61,660 nt of DNA from Paenibacillus gallinarum (GCF_014836635.1 NZ_JACSQL010000019.1:1-61660), one strand, 5' to 3'. Shown: positions 17,280 to 27,394, counted from the first letter of the stretch. The notes: a model not told the origin generated them from the sequence alone. A program made the numbers and translations.

Positions 17280-17612
17280 ATGAATATAAAGGACATTGAA
17301 AAACACTGTTTGTCGTATCCAGACTCCTATGAAGACCATCCATTTGGTGACGGTTGGACAGCGATTCGACATAAGGGAAATAAAAAGATATTTGCTCTGA
17401 TCTTCCGTCACAAGGATCGTTTGTGTATCAATTTAAAATGTGATCCTGATCATGCTGGAACGTTGCGAAATACATTTGAAGATGTACAACCGGGGTATCA
17501 TATGAATAAAGAACACTGGAACACGGTTTATCTCGATGGCGAGTTATCAATACCTGACATTCATGATATGGTTCGTGAAAGTTATCATTTGACCGAGCCC
17601 AAGAAATCTTAA
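17280..17612 (+). CDS. MmcQ/YjbR family protein
   Basis: 110 residues, start behind ACGAGG. Complete YjbR fold: CLSYPDSYEDHPFGDGWTAIRH, KIFALIF, CINLKCDPDHAGTLR, PGYHMNKEHWNTV and the final VRESYHLT. Co-transcribed with the AraC regulator upstream. The function of the family is uncertain; DNA-binding has been proposed. More typical of YjbR than the paralogue at 13.8 kb. Confidence 0.88.
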   Translation: MNIKDIEKHCLSYPDSYEDHPFGDGWTAIRHKGNKKIFALIFRHKDRLCINLKCDPDHAGTLRNTFEDVQPGYHMNKEHWNTVYLDGELSIPDIHDMVRESYHLTEPKKS

Positions 17613-17895
17613 TTGATACCGGTCAAAATATATTCCTGCTTCCTCCTCTTTTTTATGTTCTGAAAAAAGCTAGTATGAAAGTAAGTCCAAAGTTTTTGCA
17701 ATCTCGGAGTCTATAGCAAGACTCCACCCTTCGGGGATCATTTAACGTATGATAAGCTAGTGCTTGAAATTCAAATAGTCTTTCATCATTACTCAACTCT
17801 CAGTATCCTCCTTTCCTACTCCCTTAGCTTAATCGCTTTACTAATTGGTATATCGTCCGACGAAGTTCATGACTCCTTGAGATTTCATGCCTTGT

Positions 17896-18342
17896 TTAAT
17901 TTTTAACGATCTGCTTTAAAGCTTTTACTATATTGCATACCCCATGATCATCCCAGATTACGATATGGCATTTATCTTTTTTTAACTTTTGCAATGCACC
18001 CAGACGGTGATTCCCGTCTCTTACACTTATATATCCATTTCTGTTCTCCGCGATTAATGGAGGCATATCCCAGCCTTCTTCTAATCGATTACAAATTTGA
18101 TTGATGTTATGACTCCACCAATTTTCATCTTCGATATACTCCATATCTAATTCAGGTCCAACAATCCTCTTGAGAAATCTGGTTTCCATTTCTACGGGTC
18201 CTAGCCAGTATCTTGTTTTCAATTTCAGTCCCTCTGATAATCCTACATTGCCACCTTCCCCATTCAAAAAAAGATGAACCCATGTTTCTATATCCTTCTT
18301 TGAAGCAAACTCCATTGCTGAATTCATCGTATATATCGACAT
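17896..18342 (-). CDS. ParB/sulfiredoxin-fold domain protein
   Basis: 148 residues with GAGAGAGTG ahead of the ATG. The stretch MPPLIAENRNGYISVRDGNHRLGAL is the ParB/Srx nucleotide-binding signature (D-G-N-H-R). No DNA-binding helix-turn-helix follows, so it is not a partition protein; stand-alone members bind nucleotides or act on other proteins. Role unknown. It is 42 nt downstream of the histidine phosphatase gene, same strand. Confidence 0.7.
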   Translation of the reverse strand: MSIYTMNSAMEFASKKDIETWVHLFLNGEGGNVGLSEGLKLKTRYWLGPVEMETRFLKRIVGPELDMEYIEDENWWSHNINQICNRLEEGWDMPPLIAENRNGYISVRDGNHRLGALQKLKKDKCHIVIWDDHGVCNIVKALKQIVKN

Positions 18343-18384
18343 AAATTTATCACTCTCTCTTTTAAAGTGTAGGATGCTTCACGG

Positions 18385-18951
18385 TCATTCATCTTGCATT
18401 TGGTATACCCCAGCCTCACCGAGGAAATCTTTTCTCGTCAATCCTTTTTCTCCAAGCAATATCCGATAATTCGTGATCGTACCATCATGTGAAATAATGA
18501 ATGTTTTTTTATAGCTTTTCCGGGTCCACTCTAATAACTGCTTAGCATATCCTTCGAAAACATGTTGTTCGATCCTATTCATCCCTTCTTTCCAGCAATC
18601 CAAATTGAAATCAAGAATTTCAATAGATTCATAAAGCTTTATAATTTCAGTTTTAGATAGGATCTGATCACACTTTAAAAAAGGAAGTTCAGGATTCTGC
18701 GGAAACATTCTTGGACCAACAAGTGGAGATATAATGAAGTCCAAACCATTCGTTAAAATAGATGCCGTCTCAATTGTACGTTTAGTTGGACTTACAAGAA
18801 TTAAATCACCAGGTTCAATTTTAATTTCATTTCGCAGCTGAGCTACTTGGAACTTGCCGTACTCTGTAAGACTAGGATGCAGAGTATTCAAACGATCTGG
18901 ATAATCGTTGAGATGTTCTCCATGTCCATGCCGAATAAATATAAATTCCAT
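18385..18951 (-). CDS. Histidine phosphatase superfamily (phosphoglycerate-mutase-like)
   Basis: 188 residues, strong TAGGAGGGGG site. The catalytic RHG motif lies at residues 7-9 (FIFIRHGHGEH); the second catalytic histidine is in FIISHDGTITN, and TKRTIETASIL carries the conserved arginine. Transfers phosphate from a small molecule or protein to the first histidine. Substrate not readable. Probably co-transcribed with the ParB-like gene downstream. Confidence 0.85.
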   Translation of the reverse strand: MEFIFIRHGHGEHLNDYPDRLNTLHPSLTEYGKFQVAQLRNEIKIEPGDLILVSPTKRTIETASILTNGLDFIISPLVGPRMFPQNPELPFLKCDQILSKTEIIKLYESIEILDFNLDCWKEGMNRIEQHVFEGYAKQLLEWTRKSYKKTFIISHDGTITNYRILLGEKGLTRKDFLGEAGVYQMQDE

Positions 18952-19378
18952 TTACTGCCCCCTCCTAACATTAAAAACTGATAATAGGTATTTTATTGAT
19001 TGTAAGTAGAAATCCTGGCCGTTAATTCATTCTTTCTAACCAAGGGTGGCCATTATGATATCTTACCTGCAGCATCAATGCCCTTTAAATAGCTTGATTT
19101 ATAATAAAGAACGATTTCAGGGGCTAGATAAGGTACATCATCTGGCGATGATAAACGGCTTGTGAAATGATTTTTTCCACAACAAATATCCTATAGCTAT
19201 TACATCACTAGACCCTGGGTTTATTTTACAGTATTTAGAAAGATAATGCCTTTATTATTGGCTTGTCCTCCATTTTTCGTACTAAATACGTGTTACACTT
19301 TTTGGAGTTTAAGAAACATTAAGGAAGGCATTAGCGTTAATTATAACGGAATGGATTTCTGAAGACAGAGGTGATCGA
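18952..19378. other. Intergenic region, no gene seen
   Basis: 427 AT-rich bases between divergent genes. No frame with plausible protein content; presumably promoters of the flanking genes. Confidence 0.3.
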
Positions 19379-20614
19379 ATTAATACATTAAAAAAACGCG
19401 TCCAATTGATCGATGGACTCCGAGGGTTCAGTCTCGCGGGTATCGTGCTCGCGAATATGCTAATTTTCCAATATGGTCAATTCGGAGGCAGCGAACCACA
19501 GTTGTTCGGAATCAAGGGGATAGATCTAGCTTTCCACTCATTCATCTCAATCACGGTAGTGGGTAGCTTCATGCCGATTTTCGCATTTATGTTCGGGTTC
19601 GGAATGATTAAACTGTCGGACAGTCTGAAATCACAGGATCTCCGTCCGAAATGTCATCTGAGCCGCCGTTTTCTGCTGCTGTTCGCATTAGGAATATTGC
19701 ACTCCGTTTTTCTATGGGAGGGGGACATCCTGACGTTTTACGGCGCTACCGGTTTCTTCCTTCTACTGTTTTTAAACAGGAAACCGAAGACGCTATTGGT
19801 CTGGGCGGTATTACTACTTACCGGAGCGGGTCTCCTTGGTTTACCTGCTTCCAATCCAGTGGATCAACTGGTTTCTACGACACCGCATATGCAAAATTAC
19901 ATCTTGCAAAGTCAGGATGTATACAGCAGCGGTAGTTATGCGGAGATCAAGAATTTCCGTAACCATGCTGATCCGTTTGGTGAGATGGAGGCAATGGTCA
20001 TCGTTTTTGCCCTGGTACTAGCTCCGCTCATGACAGTGCCGATGTTCTTACTCGGCATGCGCGCTGCCAGATTTGGGACTTTCGATGATCCACTAGCGAT
20101 GAGACGTACATATTTTCGACGTACCATGTTTCTGATTCCGATCGGTCTGACATTCAAAGCGTATAGCGTACTTGCTCCGCAGCTCGGCGTGGAAGGATGG
20201 CCTGGCATGGGAATTGGGGAAACGCTCGGAGGTTCGCTGCTTGCGCTCGGTTATATCTATGCTTTTGCTCTGCTGTATACGAGAAGCCACCGCCCTGCTC
20301 TCATTGATAGGCTCGAAGCAGTCGGTCGTCTCTCATTGACAAATTACCTAGTGCAAAGTGTGATCTGTACGACGATTTATTATGGATATGGTTTTGGACT
20401 GTTTGGTCGTGCCGGTGTGTTCGTCGGTGCTGTCATCGCAGTTGCTATCTATGGTTTTCAATTATGGATTAGTCCAATCTATCTGAAGAAGTTTCGTAGT
20501 GGTCCGGTCGAACATATGCTTCGAATTTGGGTATATCTCTCGTGGAGAGGACAGCCGAGAAAGAAAAGGATTGCGCACTGGACTTCTGGGGAAAGCACGT
20601 CTAGCGTCAACTAA
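19379..20614 (+). CDS. DUF418 family membrane protein, apparent ATT start codon
   Basis: 411 residues if translated from ATT at 19379. That codon has a near-perfect ribosome site (GAGGTGATC) 7 nt ahead and would give the expected N-terminus (M)NTLKKRVQLIDGLRG; the first standard start, TTG at 19406, lacks a ribosome site and drops these residues. YeiB-type architecture: N-terminal GIVLANMLIF helix, about eight to ten membrane segments, and the C-terminal DUF418 block (LEAVGRLSLTNYLVQS, FRSGPVEHMLR). Proposed transporter; substrate unknown. G+C is higher than in neighbours. Confidence 0.82.
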   Translation: MNTLKKRVQLIDGLRGFSLAGIVLANMLIFQYGQFGGSEPQLFGIKGIDLAFHSFISITVVGSFMPIFAFMFGFGMIKLSDSLKSQDLRPKCHLSRRFLLLFALGILHSVFLWEGDILTFYGATGFFLLLFLNRKPKTLLVWAVLLLTGAGLLGLPASNPVDQLVSTTPHMQNYILQSQDVYSSGSYAEIKNFRNHADPFGEMEAMVIVFALVLAPLMTVPMFLLGMRAARFGTFDDPLAMRRTYFRRTMFLIPIGLTFKAYSVLAPQLGVEGWPGMGIGETLGGSLLALGYIYAFALLYTRSHRPALIDRLEAVGRLSLTNYLVQSVICTTIYYGYGFGLFGRAGVFVGAVIAVAIYGFQLWISPIYLKKFRSGPVEHMLRIWVYLSWRGQPRKKRIAHWTSGESTSSVN

Positions 20615-20639
20615 ACCGGGTTGCGTTGCAAACCTTAAA

Positions 20640-20708
20640 AAGAAGTTCGTTCCCACGGAGGAGCGAGCTTCTCAAGTTCGATAGCAAGGGAAGCCCTTCC
20701 TTCTTGCT
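20640..20708 (+). terminator. Paired hairpins after the DUF418 gene
   Basis: AGAAGTTCGTTCC/GGAGCGAGCTTCT followed by AGCAAG.../CTTGCT. Without a long T tract, so a weak or rho-dependent end is possible. Confidence 0.4.
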
Positions 20709-20832
20709 AAGTTAATAATTGCTTATGATTCAACTCTTCTCTGTATCTACTCAAAGTACGATGATACAGTAAAGTGAAACAGATCCATTTTACCAACTTA
20801 AAAACAAATATTCAGTTAGGAGGACTATTTAT

Positions 20833-21492
20833 ATGAACAAACTCAAACGGAAAGCGGCCCTTGTCTTACTTACGACAGTCTTAGTCATTGGTTGTTCTAA
20901 TACATCTACGGATGCATTATCGCAAAAAAGGATTCAAGAACTCCGGAAAGACTATCCAATTTCTATGGGAACGGCAGCATCCGTAAATACTAGAGATGTT
21001 CCCTTTAACGAAATTTTAGACTTTACAGATTCAGTCATCGTTGCTGAAGTTGTCAACCAAGTTGAAGATGTTAGCGTAGAATTACCTGCAGAGTCAGGCA
21101 CCCCCGAAGGCAATCTAGCTGAAAAAGATAGGGTTAGAGGAATTGAGCCTTATAAGCCGACTTTTATATCGTACGAAGTAACCGTTGATGAAGTTATTGT
21201 TGGTGATGAAGTGAAAGATACAGTAAATATTATGTATAATTCTGAGTTATCGGATATGGAGCCCCATTTAAAGTCCGGAATGAAGATTATTACAGCCGTT
21301 AAAAAAAGAGTTGGGTCACAGCAAGAAGGAAGTTATACTTTTACTCGCTATGGTACTTATTATATCGTAGATAATCATTATGTTCTTTCCGCTTTTGAAA
21401 GTGAATCAGAAGAGATTAGTAGCTTCACAAATATAACGAATGGGAGAACAATTAATAACCTAAAGAATGAAATTAAAAAACTTTGGAAATAA
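20833..21492 (+). CDS. Lipoprotein of unknown function
   Basis: 219 residues, TTAGGAGGAC ahead of the ATG. Lipobox VLVIGC (Cys21). The mature domain (DFTDSVIVAEVVNQVEDV ... YEVTVDEVIVGDEVKDTVNIMYNS, shortened) resembles the secreted beta-barrel domains found in many Bacillales proteins that begin with 'SDxVVxGxV' and end with an 'YxV' output strand. Surface-anchored; function unknown. Single-gene unit. Confidence 0.7.
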   Translation: MNKLKRKAALVLLTTVLVIGCSNTSTDALSQKRIQELRKDYPISMGTAASVNTRDVPFNEILDFTDSVIVAEVVNQVEDVSVELPAESGTPEGNLAEKDRVRGIEPYKPTFISYEVTVDEVIVGDEVKDTVNIMYNSELSDMEPHLKSGMKIITAVKKRVGSQQEGSYTFTRYGTYYIVDNHYVLSAFESESEEISSFTNITNGRTINNLKNEIKKLWK

Positions 21493-21524
21493 AAAACATT
21501 AGAGTGTTAACCCGTAGTTAAAGC

Positions 21525-21842
21525 TTAGAATGGGTTTTCCCCTTTTACAAAAGGAATATTAATAATATAGACGGAGGCAATAAGAAAAAGCCAAAAAGCT
21601 ATAGATTTTATACGCTTCCTGAAAAAGGTGTTATGTCTATTAAAAAATAGACCACGGGTAAGGGTGTATAGAAAAAACAAAAGGTATGAGACCCCGAACC
21701 AATTCACCCATACGTTTCCTGTGTAACGAATACCACAACCTTCAAGTGTTGGTCTCAATACTTTATCAGTTACGAGGAAGCCAATTATTAAAAATCCTAA
21801 TACCTCAAAAGTTGTTATAATATATGATTTCCAAACAGACAA
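21525..21842 (-). CDS. Small membrane protein of unknown function
   Basis: 105 residues from a TTG start behind AGAGGG. Three hydrophobic segments (about 7-24, 46-64, 83-98) with a basic loop RHNTFFRKRIK between the last two, so the loop is probably cytoplasmic. No family recognised. About 55 nt downstream of the next minus-strand gene. Confidence 0.5.
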   Translation of the reverse strand: MSVWKSYIITTFEVLGFLIIGFLVTDKVLRPTLEGCGIRYTGNVWVNWFGVSYLLFFLYTLTRGLFFNRHNTFFRKRIKSIAFWLFLIASVYIINIPFVKGENPF

Positions 21843-21897
21843 TGTGTTTCCCTCTTTCTTTTTATTGGTTTATATAAAATATGTATAATCTTCTAGG

Positions 21898-22302
21898 CTA
21901 TTGATAGCAGATACCTATCTGCTTCCAAATACCATTTTCATACTTTATATTAGATCTTAATTCTACGTTTACATAATCCCCCCAGTACCCCATTGTAATA
22001 GAATTTTTAAGTACCGAAATCCACTGCAATGTCACAATATAATTTTCTGCTCCGAAAGAACTTTTTTCATAGATCTCTTTACAATAAAGTTGTACTTCAT
22101 TATCAAATACATCAATTTTAGATAAAAAGCTTTCAAATTCTTGTTGAGATATACTTTGGATGCCATCTATTTCTATAGACCAGTCTGAATTAATGGACTC
22201 TAATACGATTACATCTTCTGACTTAACAGCTTTTTCCCATTCTATCAAAACTTCATTTTCTGAGAATCTATTAAAATTAAACAATAGGTTTCTTTTTATC
22301 AT
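21898..22302 (-). CDS. Hypothetical protein, small alpha/beta domain
   Basis: 134 residues, GGAAAGGAAGTGACC before the ATG. No signal peptide or membrane segment. The pattern (helix SENEVLIEWEKAV, then VQLYCKEIYEKSSFGAENYIVTLQWISV, shortened) is globular. Not recognised; might be an immunity or NTF2-like small protein, but nothing specific supports this. Confidence 0.5.
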   Translation of the reverse strand: MIKRNLLFNFNRFSENEVLIEWEKAVKSEDVIVLESINSDWSIEIDGIQSISQQEFESFLSKIDVFDNEVQLYCKEIYEKSSFGAENYIVTLQWISVLKNSITMGYWGDYVNVELRSNIKYENGIWKQIGICYQ

Positions 22303-22477
22303 TCGGTCACTTCCTTTCCAACTCTATCTAAATTGTAACTCTCATCCCCACTCTTGAAAAGAGTAGCTCCTTTGAAAAAGGTTGATTGCATAATCAACTC
22401 AGTAATCTTTCTCACTTTATTTTCTTCTCGTATGTTCATCTCCTTATTCTTTATACTTTTCTACTTCGGGTAAATTA

Positions 22478-22516
22478 CAAAAAGACCAAGTTCCTAAAGA
22501 GAACTTGGTCTTTTGT
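22478..22516. terminator. Terminator of the two-gene aldo-keto reductase operon
   Basis: Perfect stem AAAAGACCAAGTTC/GAACTTGGTCTTTT about 10 nt after the stop at 22525, with a T run on the minus strand. Confidence 0.9.
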
Positions 22517-22524
22517 AACGAACA

Positions 22525-23376
22525 TTAAATATCATATTTAACATTACCGATCCATCTTACGAAGCTAGGGTCCCTGTGTGAAAAGAACACGCTGTCCTTC
22601 GTATCGAGAGTAGCAATTTTCTTCATATCTTCTTGTTTTAATTCAAAGTCGAAAATATTAAAGTTTTCTATGATTCTCTCTTTATGAGCAGACTTTGGAA
22701 TAACAACAATGTCCCTTTGTGTCAACCAACGTAGAATCACCTGAGCAACGGATTTATTATACTTTGTAGCGATGGATACTAATACTTCATTCTGGAACAT
22801 ATTATTTTTCCCTTCAGCAAACGGCCCCCAGGACATAATCTGAACATTATTTTCATTCATAAGCTCATGACTCTCTAATTGTTGGCAGAAAGGATGGGTT
22901 TCTACCTGATTTACTGCTGGAACAATTTCGTTATGATCTATTAGATCCACCAATCGGTCCGGATAGAAGTTGCTGACCCCAATCGCCTTAATCTTTCCTT
23001 CACGATACAATTCCTCCAATGCACGCCAAGAACCATACACATCTCCAAAAGGTTGGTGGATTAAATATAAATCAATATAGTCCACTTGAAGTCTTTTCAA
23101 AGATTTTGCAAAAGCTTTCTTTGTATTCTCATAACCTGCATCCTGAATCCAAAGTTTCGTTGTGATAAATATTTCTTCTCTTGGGATTCCGCTTCGTTTC
23201 ACAGCTTTTCCCACTGCTTCTTCATTCATATAAGCTGCCGCGGTATCAATCAAGCGATAGCCCGTGATAAGAGCATCGTATACAGCTTGTTCACATTGCT
23301 CTGGATCTTCTATTTGAAAAACACCAAATCCGAGAATAGGCATCTCAACACCATTGTTTAAAATTACGTTTTGCAT
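22525..23376 (-). CDS. Aldo-keto reductase (AKR5, diketogulonate-reductase-like)
   Basis: 283 residues. Catalytic tetrad Asp44, Tyr49, Lys74, His107 (LIDTAAAY, TTKLW, LIHQP). GVSNF, NQVETHP and IPKSAHKERI for NADPH binding are present. Reduces small carbonyls in the cytoplasm. Its start lies 34 nt after the stop of the second reductase gene, so both form one operon facing a TetR regulator. Confidence 0.9.
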   Translation of the reverse strand: MQNVILNNGVEMPILGFGVFQIEDPEQCEQAVYDALITGYRLIDTAAAYMNEEAVGKAVKRSGIPREEIFITTKLWIQDAGYENTKKAFAKSLKRLQVDYIDLYLIHQPFGDVYGSWRALEELYREGKIKAIGVSNFYPDRLVDLIDHNEIVPAVNQVETHPFCQQLESHELMNENNVQIMSWGPFAEGKNNMFQNEVLVSIATKYNKSVAQVILRWLTQRDIVVIPKSAHKERIIENFNIFDFELKQEDMKKIATLDTKDSVFFSHRDPSFVRWIGNVKYDI

Positions 23377-23410
23377 ATAAATCCTCCTATATTGCTAAAA
23401 TCCCCTAAAT

Positions 23411-24388
23411 TTAATTATGACCAACGATCCGATGAGGTACATACTCTTCTTCCAAGGAAGTGATTTCTTCCGATGTTAACCTAATCGAGATAGCAGCTAC
23501 TGCATCCTCTAGATGAGATATTTTCGTCGCGCCGACAATAGGAGCGGTTACTGGTTCTTTTTGCAATAACCAAGCAAGTGCAATTTGAGAGCGTGAAACA
23601 TCGTATTTTTCTGCGATAGATCCTACACGATCAATGATTACTCGATCCGTATCAGCGGTGGCATCGTATTTCTGTTTTGCAATTTGATCGGTTTCCGAAC
23701 GATGTGTCTTTTCCACCGGATCCTTTGTCAATCTTCCACCCGCAAGCGGACTGTATGGGATAACACCAATTTTTTCAGCTTTACAGAGTGGCAGCATCTC
23801 CCTCTCTTCTTCGCGGTATATAAGGTTTAAATGATTCTGCATAGATATAAACCGGGTCCATCCATTTCTTTCTGCAACATGTAGAGCTTGTTGAAACTGC
23901 CAAGCGTACATGGCGGAAGCACCAATGTATCTTACTTTTCCTGCCTTCACCACATCATGTAAAGCTTCCATCGTCTCTTCGATAGGAGTATCATAATCCC
24001 AGCGATGAATCTGGTACAAATCTACATAATCAGTTTGTAATCGTGCCAGACTTTTATCTATCTCACTCATTATCGCTTTTCGAGAAAGACCGGCGCCATT
24101 CGGACCTTCATGCATCCGGCCATGAATTTTGGTTGAAATGACAACCTCATCCCGATTTGCGAAGTCATTTAATGCCCTTCCGACAATCTCCTCGCTCACG
24201 CCGTTTGAATAGACATTTGCTGTATCAAAAAAGTTAATCCCTAACTCCAGTGCTTTTCTAATTACCGGACGGGACTGCTTCTCATCGAGCACCCATTTAT
24301 GCACCCAGTTCACATCACCGAAGCCCATACATCCAAGACATATCCGAGAAACATCCATACCCGTGTTTCCGAGTTTTGCATATTCCAT
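23411..24388 (-). CDS. Aldo-keto reductase (aryl-alcohol-dehydrogenase-like)
   Basis: 325 residues, GAGAG then ATG. A member of the longer AKR group: LGNTGMDVSRICLGCMGFGD, FFDTANVYSNGVSEEIVG, STKIHG, LYQIHRWD, IGASAMYAWQF and IPYSPLAGGRL (pieces). The tetrad Asp, Tyr, Lys, His is complete. First gene of the operon with the AKR5 enzyme; transcribed divergently from the TetR gene, which probably represses it. Confidence 0.9.
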   Translation of the reverse strand: MEYAKLGNTGMDVSRICLGCMGFGDVNWVHKWVLDEKQSRPVIRKALELGINFFDTANVYSNGVSEEIVGRALNDFANRDEVVISTKIHGRMHEGPNGAGLSRKAIMSEIDKSLARLQTDYVDLYQIHRWDYDTPIEETMEALHDVVKAGKVRYIGASAMYAWQFQQALHVAERNGWTRFISMQNHLNLIYREEEREMLPLCKAEKIGVIPYSPLAGGRLTKDPVEKTHRSETDQIAKQKYDATADTDRVIIDRVGSIAEKYDVSRSQIALAWLLQKEPVTAPIVGATKISHLEDAVAAISIRLTSEEITSLEEEYVPHRIVGHN

Positions 24389-24502
24389 TTGATCACGCTC
24401 TCTTTCGTAAAGTTATTAGCTTCGTAATGAATTTAAATAACCACTCTACAATCTCTACAATGATGGATTATTCCCCACATGTGTATTATTATGTTCTTAC
24501 AA

Positions 24503-24516
24503 CCGTTCTGCAACGG
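24503..24516. promoter_or_regulatory. TetR-type operator candidate
   Basis: CCGTT-CTGC-AACGG, a 14-bp palindrome in the divergent promoter region between the reductase operon and the TetR gene; the location fits an autoregulated TetR operator. Confidence 0.5.
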
Positions 24517-24596
24517 CCAAATAAAACGGATTTGCGGAATAAGTAACAAAAGCTAATCTATTGTGGAATATTTTATTGAAAGTTGGTGTCACACGT

Positions 24597-25142
24597 ATGC
24601 GTAAAGTGGATCGACGAATACTCAAAACTCGGGAAGCGATAAAAAATGCGGTTATTGAATTGATGACAGAGAAAAATAATTTTGATCAGATCACTGTTCA
24701 GAATATCTCTGACAGAGCAAATGTAGATCGCAAAACTTTTTATCATCACTATAAGGATAAATTTGATTTGTTGGATAAGCTCATCGAAGAGCATATTAAT
24801 GAACTTCGAGCGATCTGTGAAAATGATTCTAATTCATCTGAAGGAGATTTCAGTTGGTTTGAGTATTTTGCAGAAAAATACTCCTTTTTTTCAGTAATGC
24901 TTGCTAGCAAAGGAGCTCCCTTCTTTCGTAGTAGGTTTCTTGAATTTGTAATCGAAGATATACGCAGTGGATGGGATATGACCGAAGGGAAAGAAAGTGG
25001 AGTAAAAGAGGAGCTTCTTGTACAATTTTTCGCACCCGGATATGTAGGACTGGTGGAATGGTGGTTTACAAATGGAATGCCGTATCCACCACAGGTTATG
25101 GAAGAACAAGTAGGGATTATGTTAGAGAACAATCTGTCATAG
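24597..25142 (+). CDS. TetR/AcrR-family transcriptional regulator
   Basis: 181 residues from the ATG at 24597; a TTG at 24561 would add twelve residues but has no ribosome site. The N-terminal helix-turn-helix ITVQNISDRANVDRKTFYHHYKDKFDLL is intact; the C-terminal ligand domain is of the type seen in DhaS-like regulators (YVGLVEWWFTNGMPYPP). Divergent from the aldo-keto reductase operon, so it most likely senses a toxic carbonyl or related compound and represses those genes. Confidence 0.9.
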   Translation: MRKVDRRILKTREAIKNAVIELMTEKNNFDQITVQNISDRANVDRKTFYHHYKDKFDLLDKLIEEHINELRAICENDSNSSEGDFSWFEYFAEKYSFFSVMLASKGAPFFRSRFLEFVIEDIRSGWDMTEGKESGVKEELLVQFFAPGYVGLVEWWFTNGMPYPPQVMEEQVGIMLENNLS

Positions 25143-25250
25143 TTCTCAGGAAAGTGCAGATTTACAACGATAGTTATTTTTTTGATACGTGGTCTTATAA
25201 AACAGTGTTTGACGACGTACCAATAGGCTGAAGAAGGAAGTGTTATAGGT

Positions 25251-25673
25251 TTGTTAACTAAAAAGAATGTTTTACGTATAATTTCAGGTATTATCCTCAT
25301 GGGAGTCTTAGGAATATTATCGTTTATCTTTGTTACGCTCTATCTTCTCAATAATGGAAATCCTTATCATAATTATCTAATTAATAAGTATATTCCAGCT
25401 CATTTGGAGCAATTAGGCTATACGGATGATGACATAGTAGAGCAACACATGATAGCTCCAAAACACGGGGTCAATCAGAGTGTCTATCATGCGCATTATT
25501 TGGTGAATTTCAAAGATGAACCTCAATTGGAGTATTTATATGGTTTAACAAAAAAGGGAAAAAATGTTGTGCAATTCTGTGAGAAAAGAGGTACTCATTA
25601 TAAAGATGATACAATCGAAAAAACCAAGCATAGTGAAAGTGAATGTATAGGATATTTAGACAATAGAAATTAA
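25251..25673 (+). CDS. DUF3139-family membrane-anchored protein
   Basis: 140 residues from TTG, AAGGAAGTG nine nt ahead. One N-terminal membrane helix (about 9-32) followed by an extracellular domain with the DUF3139 hallmark NPYHNYLINKYIPAHLEQLGYTDDDI. Function unknown. It contains two cysteines (FCEKRG and SECIGY) that could pair outside the cell. Confidence 0.75.
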   Translation: MLTKKNVLRIISGIILMGVLGILSFIFVTLYLLNNGNPYHNYLINKYIPAHLEQLGYTDDDIVEQHMIAPKHGVNQSVYHAHYLVNFKDEPQLEYLYGLTKKGKNVVQFCEKRGTHYKDDTIEKTKHSESECIGYLDNRN

Positions 25674-25945
25674 ATACAAGTGATCCGATTAACTTCCATC
25701 CATATCTTGTTCTCGTAATGTGGAGTAAAGGATATAAGTCTTTCCTGAACTCTGGATAAGGCTTATATCCTAAAAAAAAGAAAAGTCACCATAAGGCGAC
25801 TTCGCATGCGATTTTATCCACTCTGATCTGACATAAGTATAAATAATGACTTGATTTTTTCGTTGTAAAGCCTCCCCTTACTCGATTCGCTACCTACTCC
25901 CTCTTCTTTTTAACTACATCCAACAATAGAGATTTCTTTCAATAT

Positions 25946-27394
25946 TTATTTTATATCGCTTGGAATCAGTTGGTCTGTCATGACCCCAATAACACCTTGC
26001 TTTTGATAATCTTTGACCTTATCAACGTCATTAAAGGTATGCATATATGTTTTGATACCCGCTTTGGCAAGTCGATCAACAAATGCTTTGCTATATCGAT
26101 TTTCATCCATCATCACAACGCCGAGCTTATTATCCTTTGCATACTGCAAAACACGGTCGTCATCATAATCATTGATATACAGAGAGTAGATGTAGTTTGT
26201 AAATGGATGAATCTCATCCACTGCTTTATGCATATTTTCTGTGTAAATCTGAGGAATGATTCGATCTAACACGGAAGGATCGACAGACCTGGCAGAAGCA
26301 ACCAGCTGACTAAACTGCTTCTTGACCTCTTCAGAATTTGCTGTTTTAGTGTCTGTTACGATATACATATCAGGGTACTGGGATAGAATCACAAGCATTT
26401 GTTCCGCGGTCATTGGCGTATACTTTTTATTAATCGGCAGACTTAAAAACTCATCTAGACTCAGTGGCTTATTAAATTTATCTTTAGATACTTCTTGATA
26501 AAGTTTTCCATACAGATCCTCGTACCAGTCATGGCGACCAATCAGCACTCCATCGGAAGTGGTGATGAGGTCCATTTCAAATACGCGATGGCCATTATCG
26601 TAGCTGGTGATCAGCGCATCGATGGAGTTAGTATGGCTGTATCCATCAATGGCACCTAAAGCATGAGCAATTAAAGTATAATGATCGGCCCAGGCATTTG
26701 GTGTATTGGCAAAAAGCATATCTTCGGTTTCTGCATTCTCCACCCCTGGCTTGTGATCAATAATTTCCTCAAGGTTATCTTGATTTAAAATATAGTCAGA
26801 GATCTTAATGCTATTTTTTGCTTCACGGTATGGTGCAATACAGAGATTAACCTCAACTGCTGATCCTGTTTTTCGATCATAACAAGTACCATTCTCAAAC
26901 ACACCATCACCCATACTGAGATAGAAATACTCATTATTCACAACCGATCCTGATGGGATGTGGGTACGGAAAGCCGCATAACTCTTAGCGTTCAGTAAAT
27001 CATGACCAAGATAAAAAGTTTCCTTTTTGTTCAGTCCCAGAAGATTGATAAGTGTAGGATAAAGATCCATTTGTCCTCCCGTATTATCAATAACACCTGC
27101 ATCTTCCCCTTTTGGCAGGCGAACAATGAAAGGAACTTTAAACAGCTCAGACGACTCATATACGTTTGGTTTTGTATCTTTGCCTAGTAACTTATACATA
27201 TCGTCGGCATGAAGCCCTGGAGCAAAATGATCACCATAGACGACAATAATGGATTTATCAAGAATCCCATCTTCCTCAAGCTTATCTAGAAAACCACCTA
27301 GTGCACGATCTGCATAGTTTTGTGCTTGGAGATAATTCTCAAAGATCGATTCAAATTGCCCAGATGCAATCTTCAGACCTTTCTTTTCATCATG
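25946..27394 (-). pseudogene. Truncated LTA-synthase-like sulfatase fused to a glycerophosphodiester-phosphodiesterase-like domain
   Basis: The frame runs unbroken from about 27394 to 25946. It begins inside an LtaS-type domain (DEKKGLKIASGQFESIFENYL, YADRALGGFLDKLEEDGI, VVYGDHFAPG, PFIVRLP) and continues into a GDPD/PLC-like domain (LIAHALGAIDG, VFEMDLITTSDGVL, RHDWY, MTDQLIPSD). The N-terminal membrane helices and the first half of the sulfatase domain are missing. Homology stops where the hairpin of a dispersed repeat begins (27395); an in-frame stop follows near 27432. Intact relatives would be surface enzymes acting on glycerophosphate polymers or lipids; this copy is likely dead unless translated from an internal ATG at 27199. 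Confidence 0.8.

Noticed and set aside
17705..17726. GGAGTC/GACTCC hairpin after the second YjbR-like gene
   Set aside because: Short stem, no T tract, 90 nt beyond the stop; not convincing as a terminator.
25730..25770. GGATATAAG/CTTATATCC hairpin as a terminator
   Set aside because: No T tract follows on either strand; possibly structural only.
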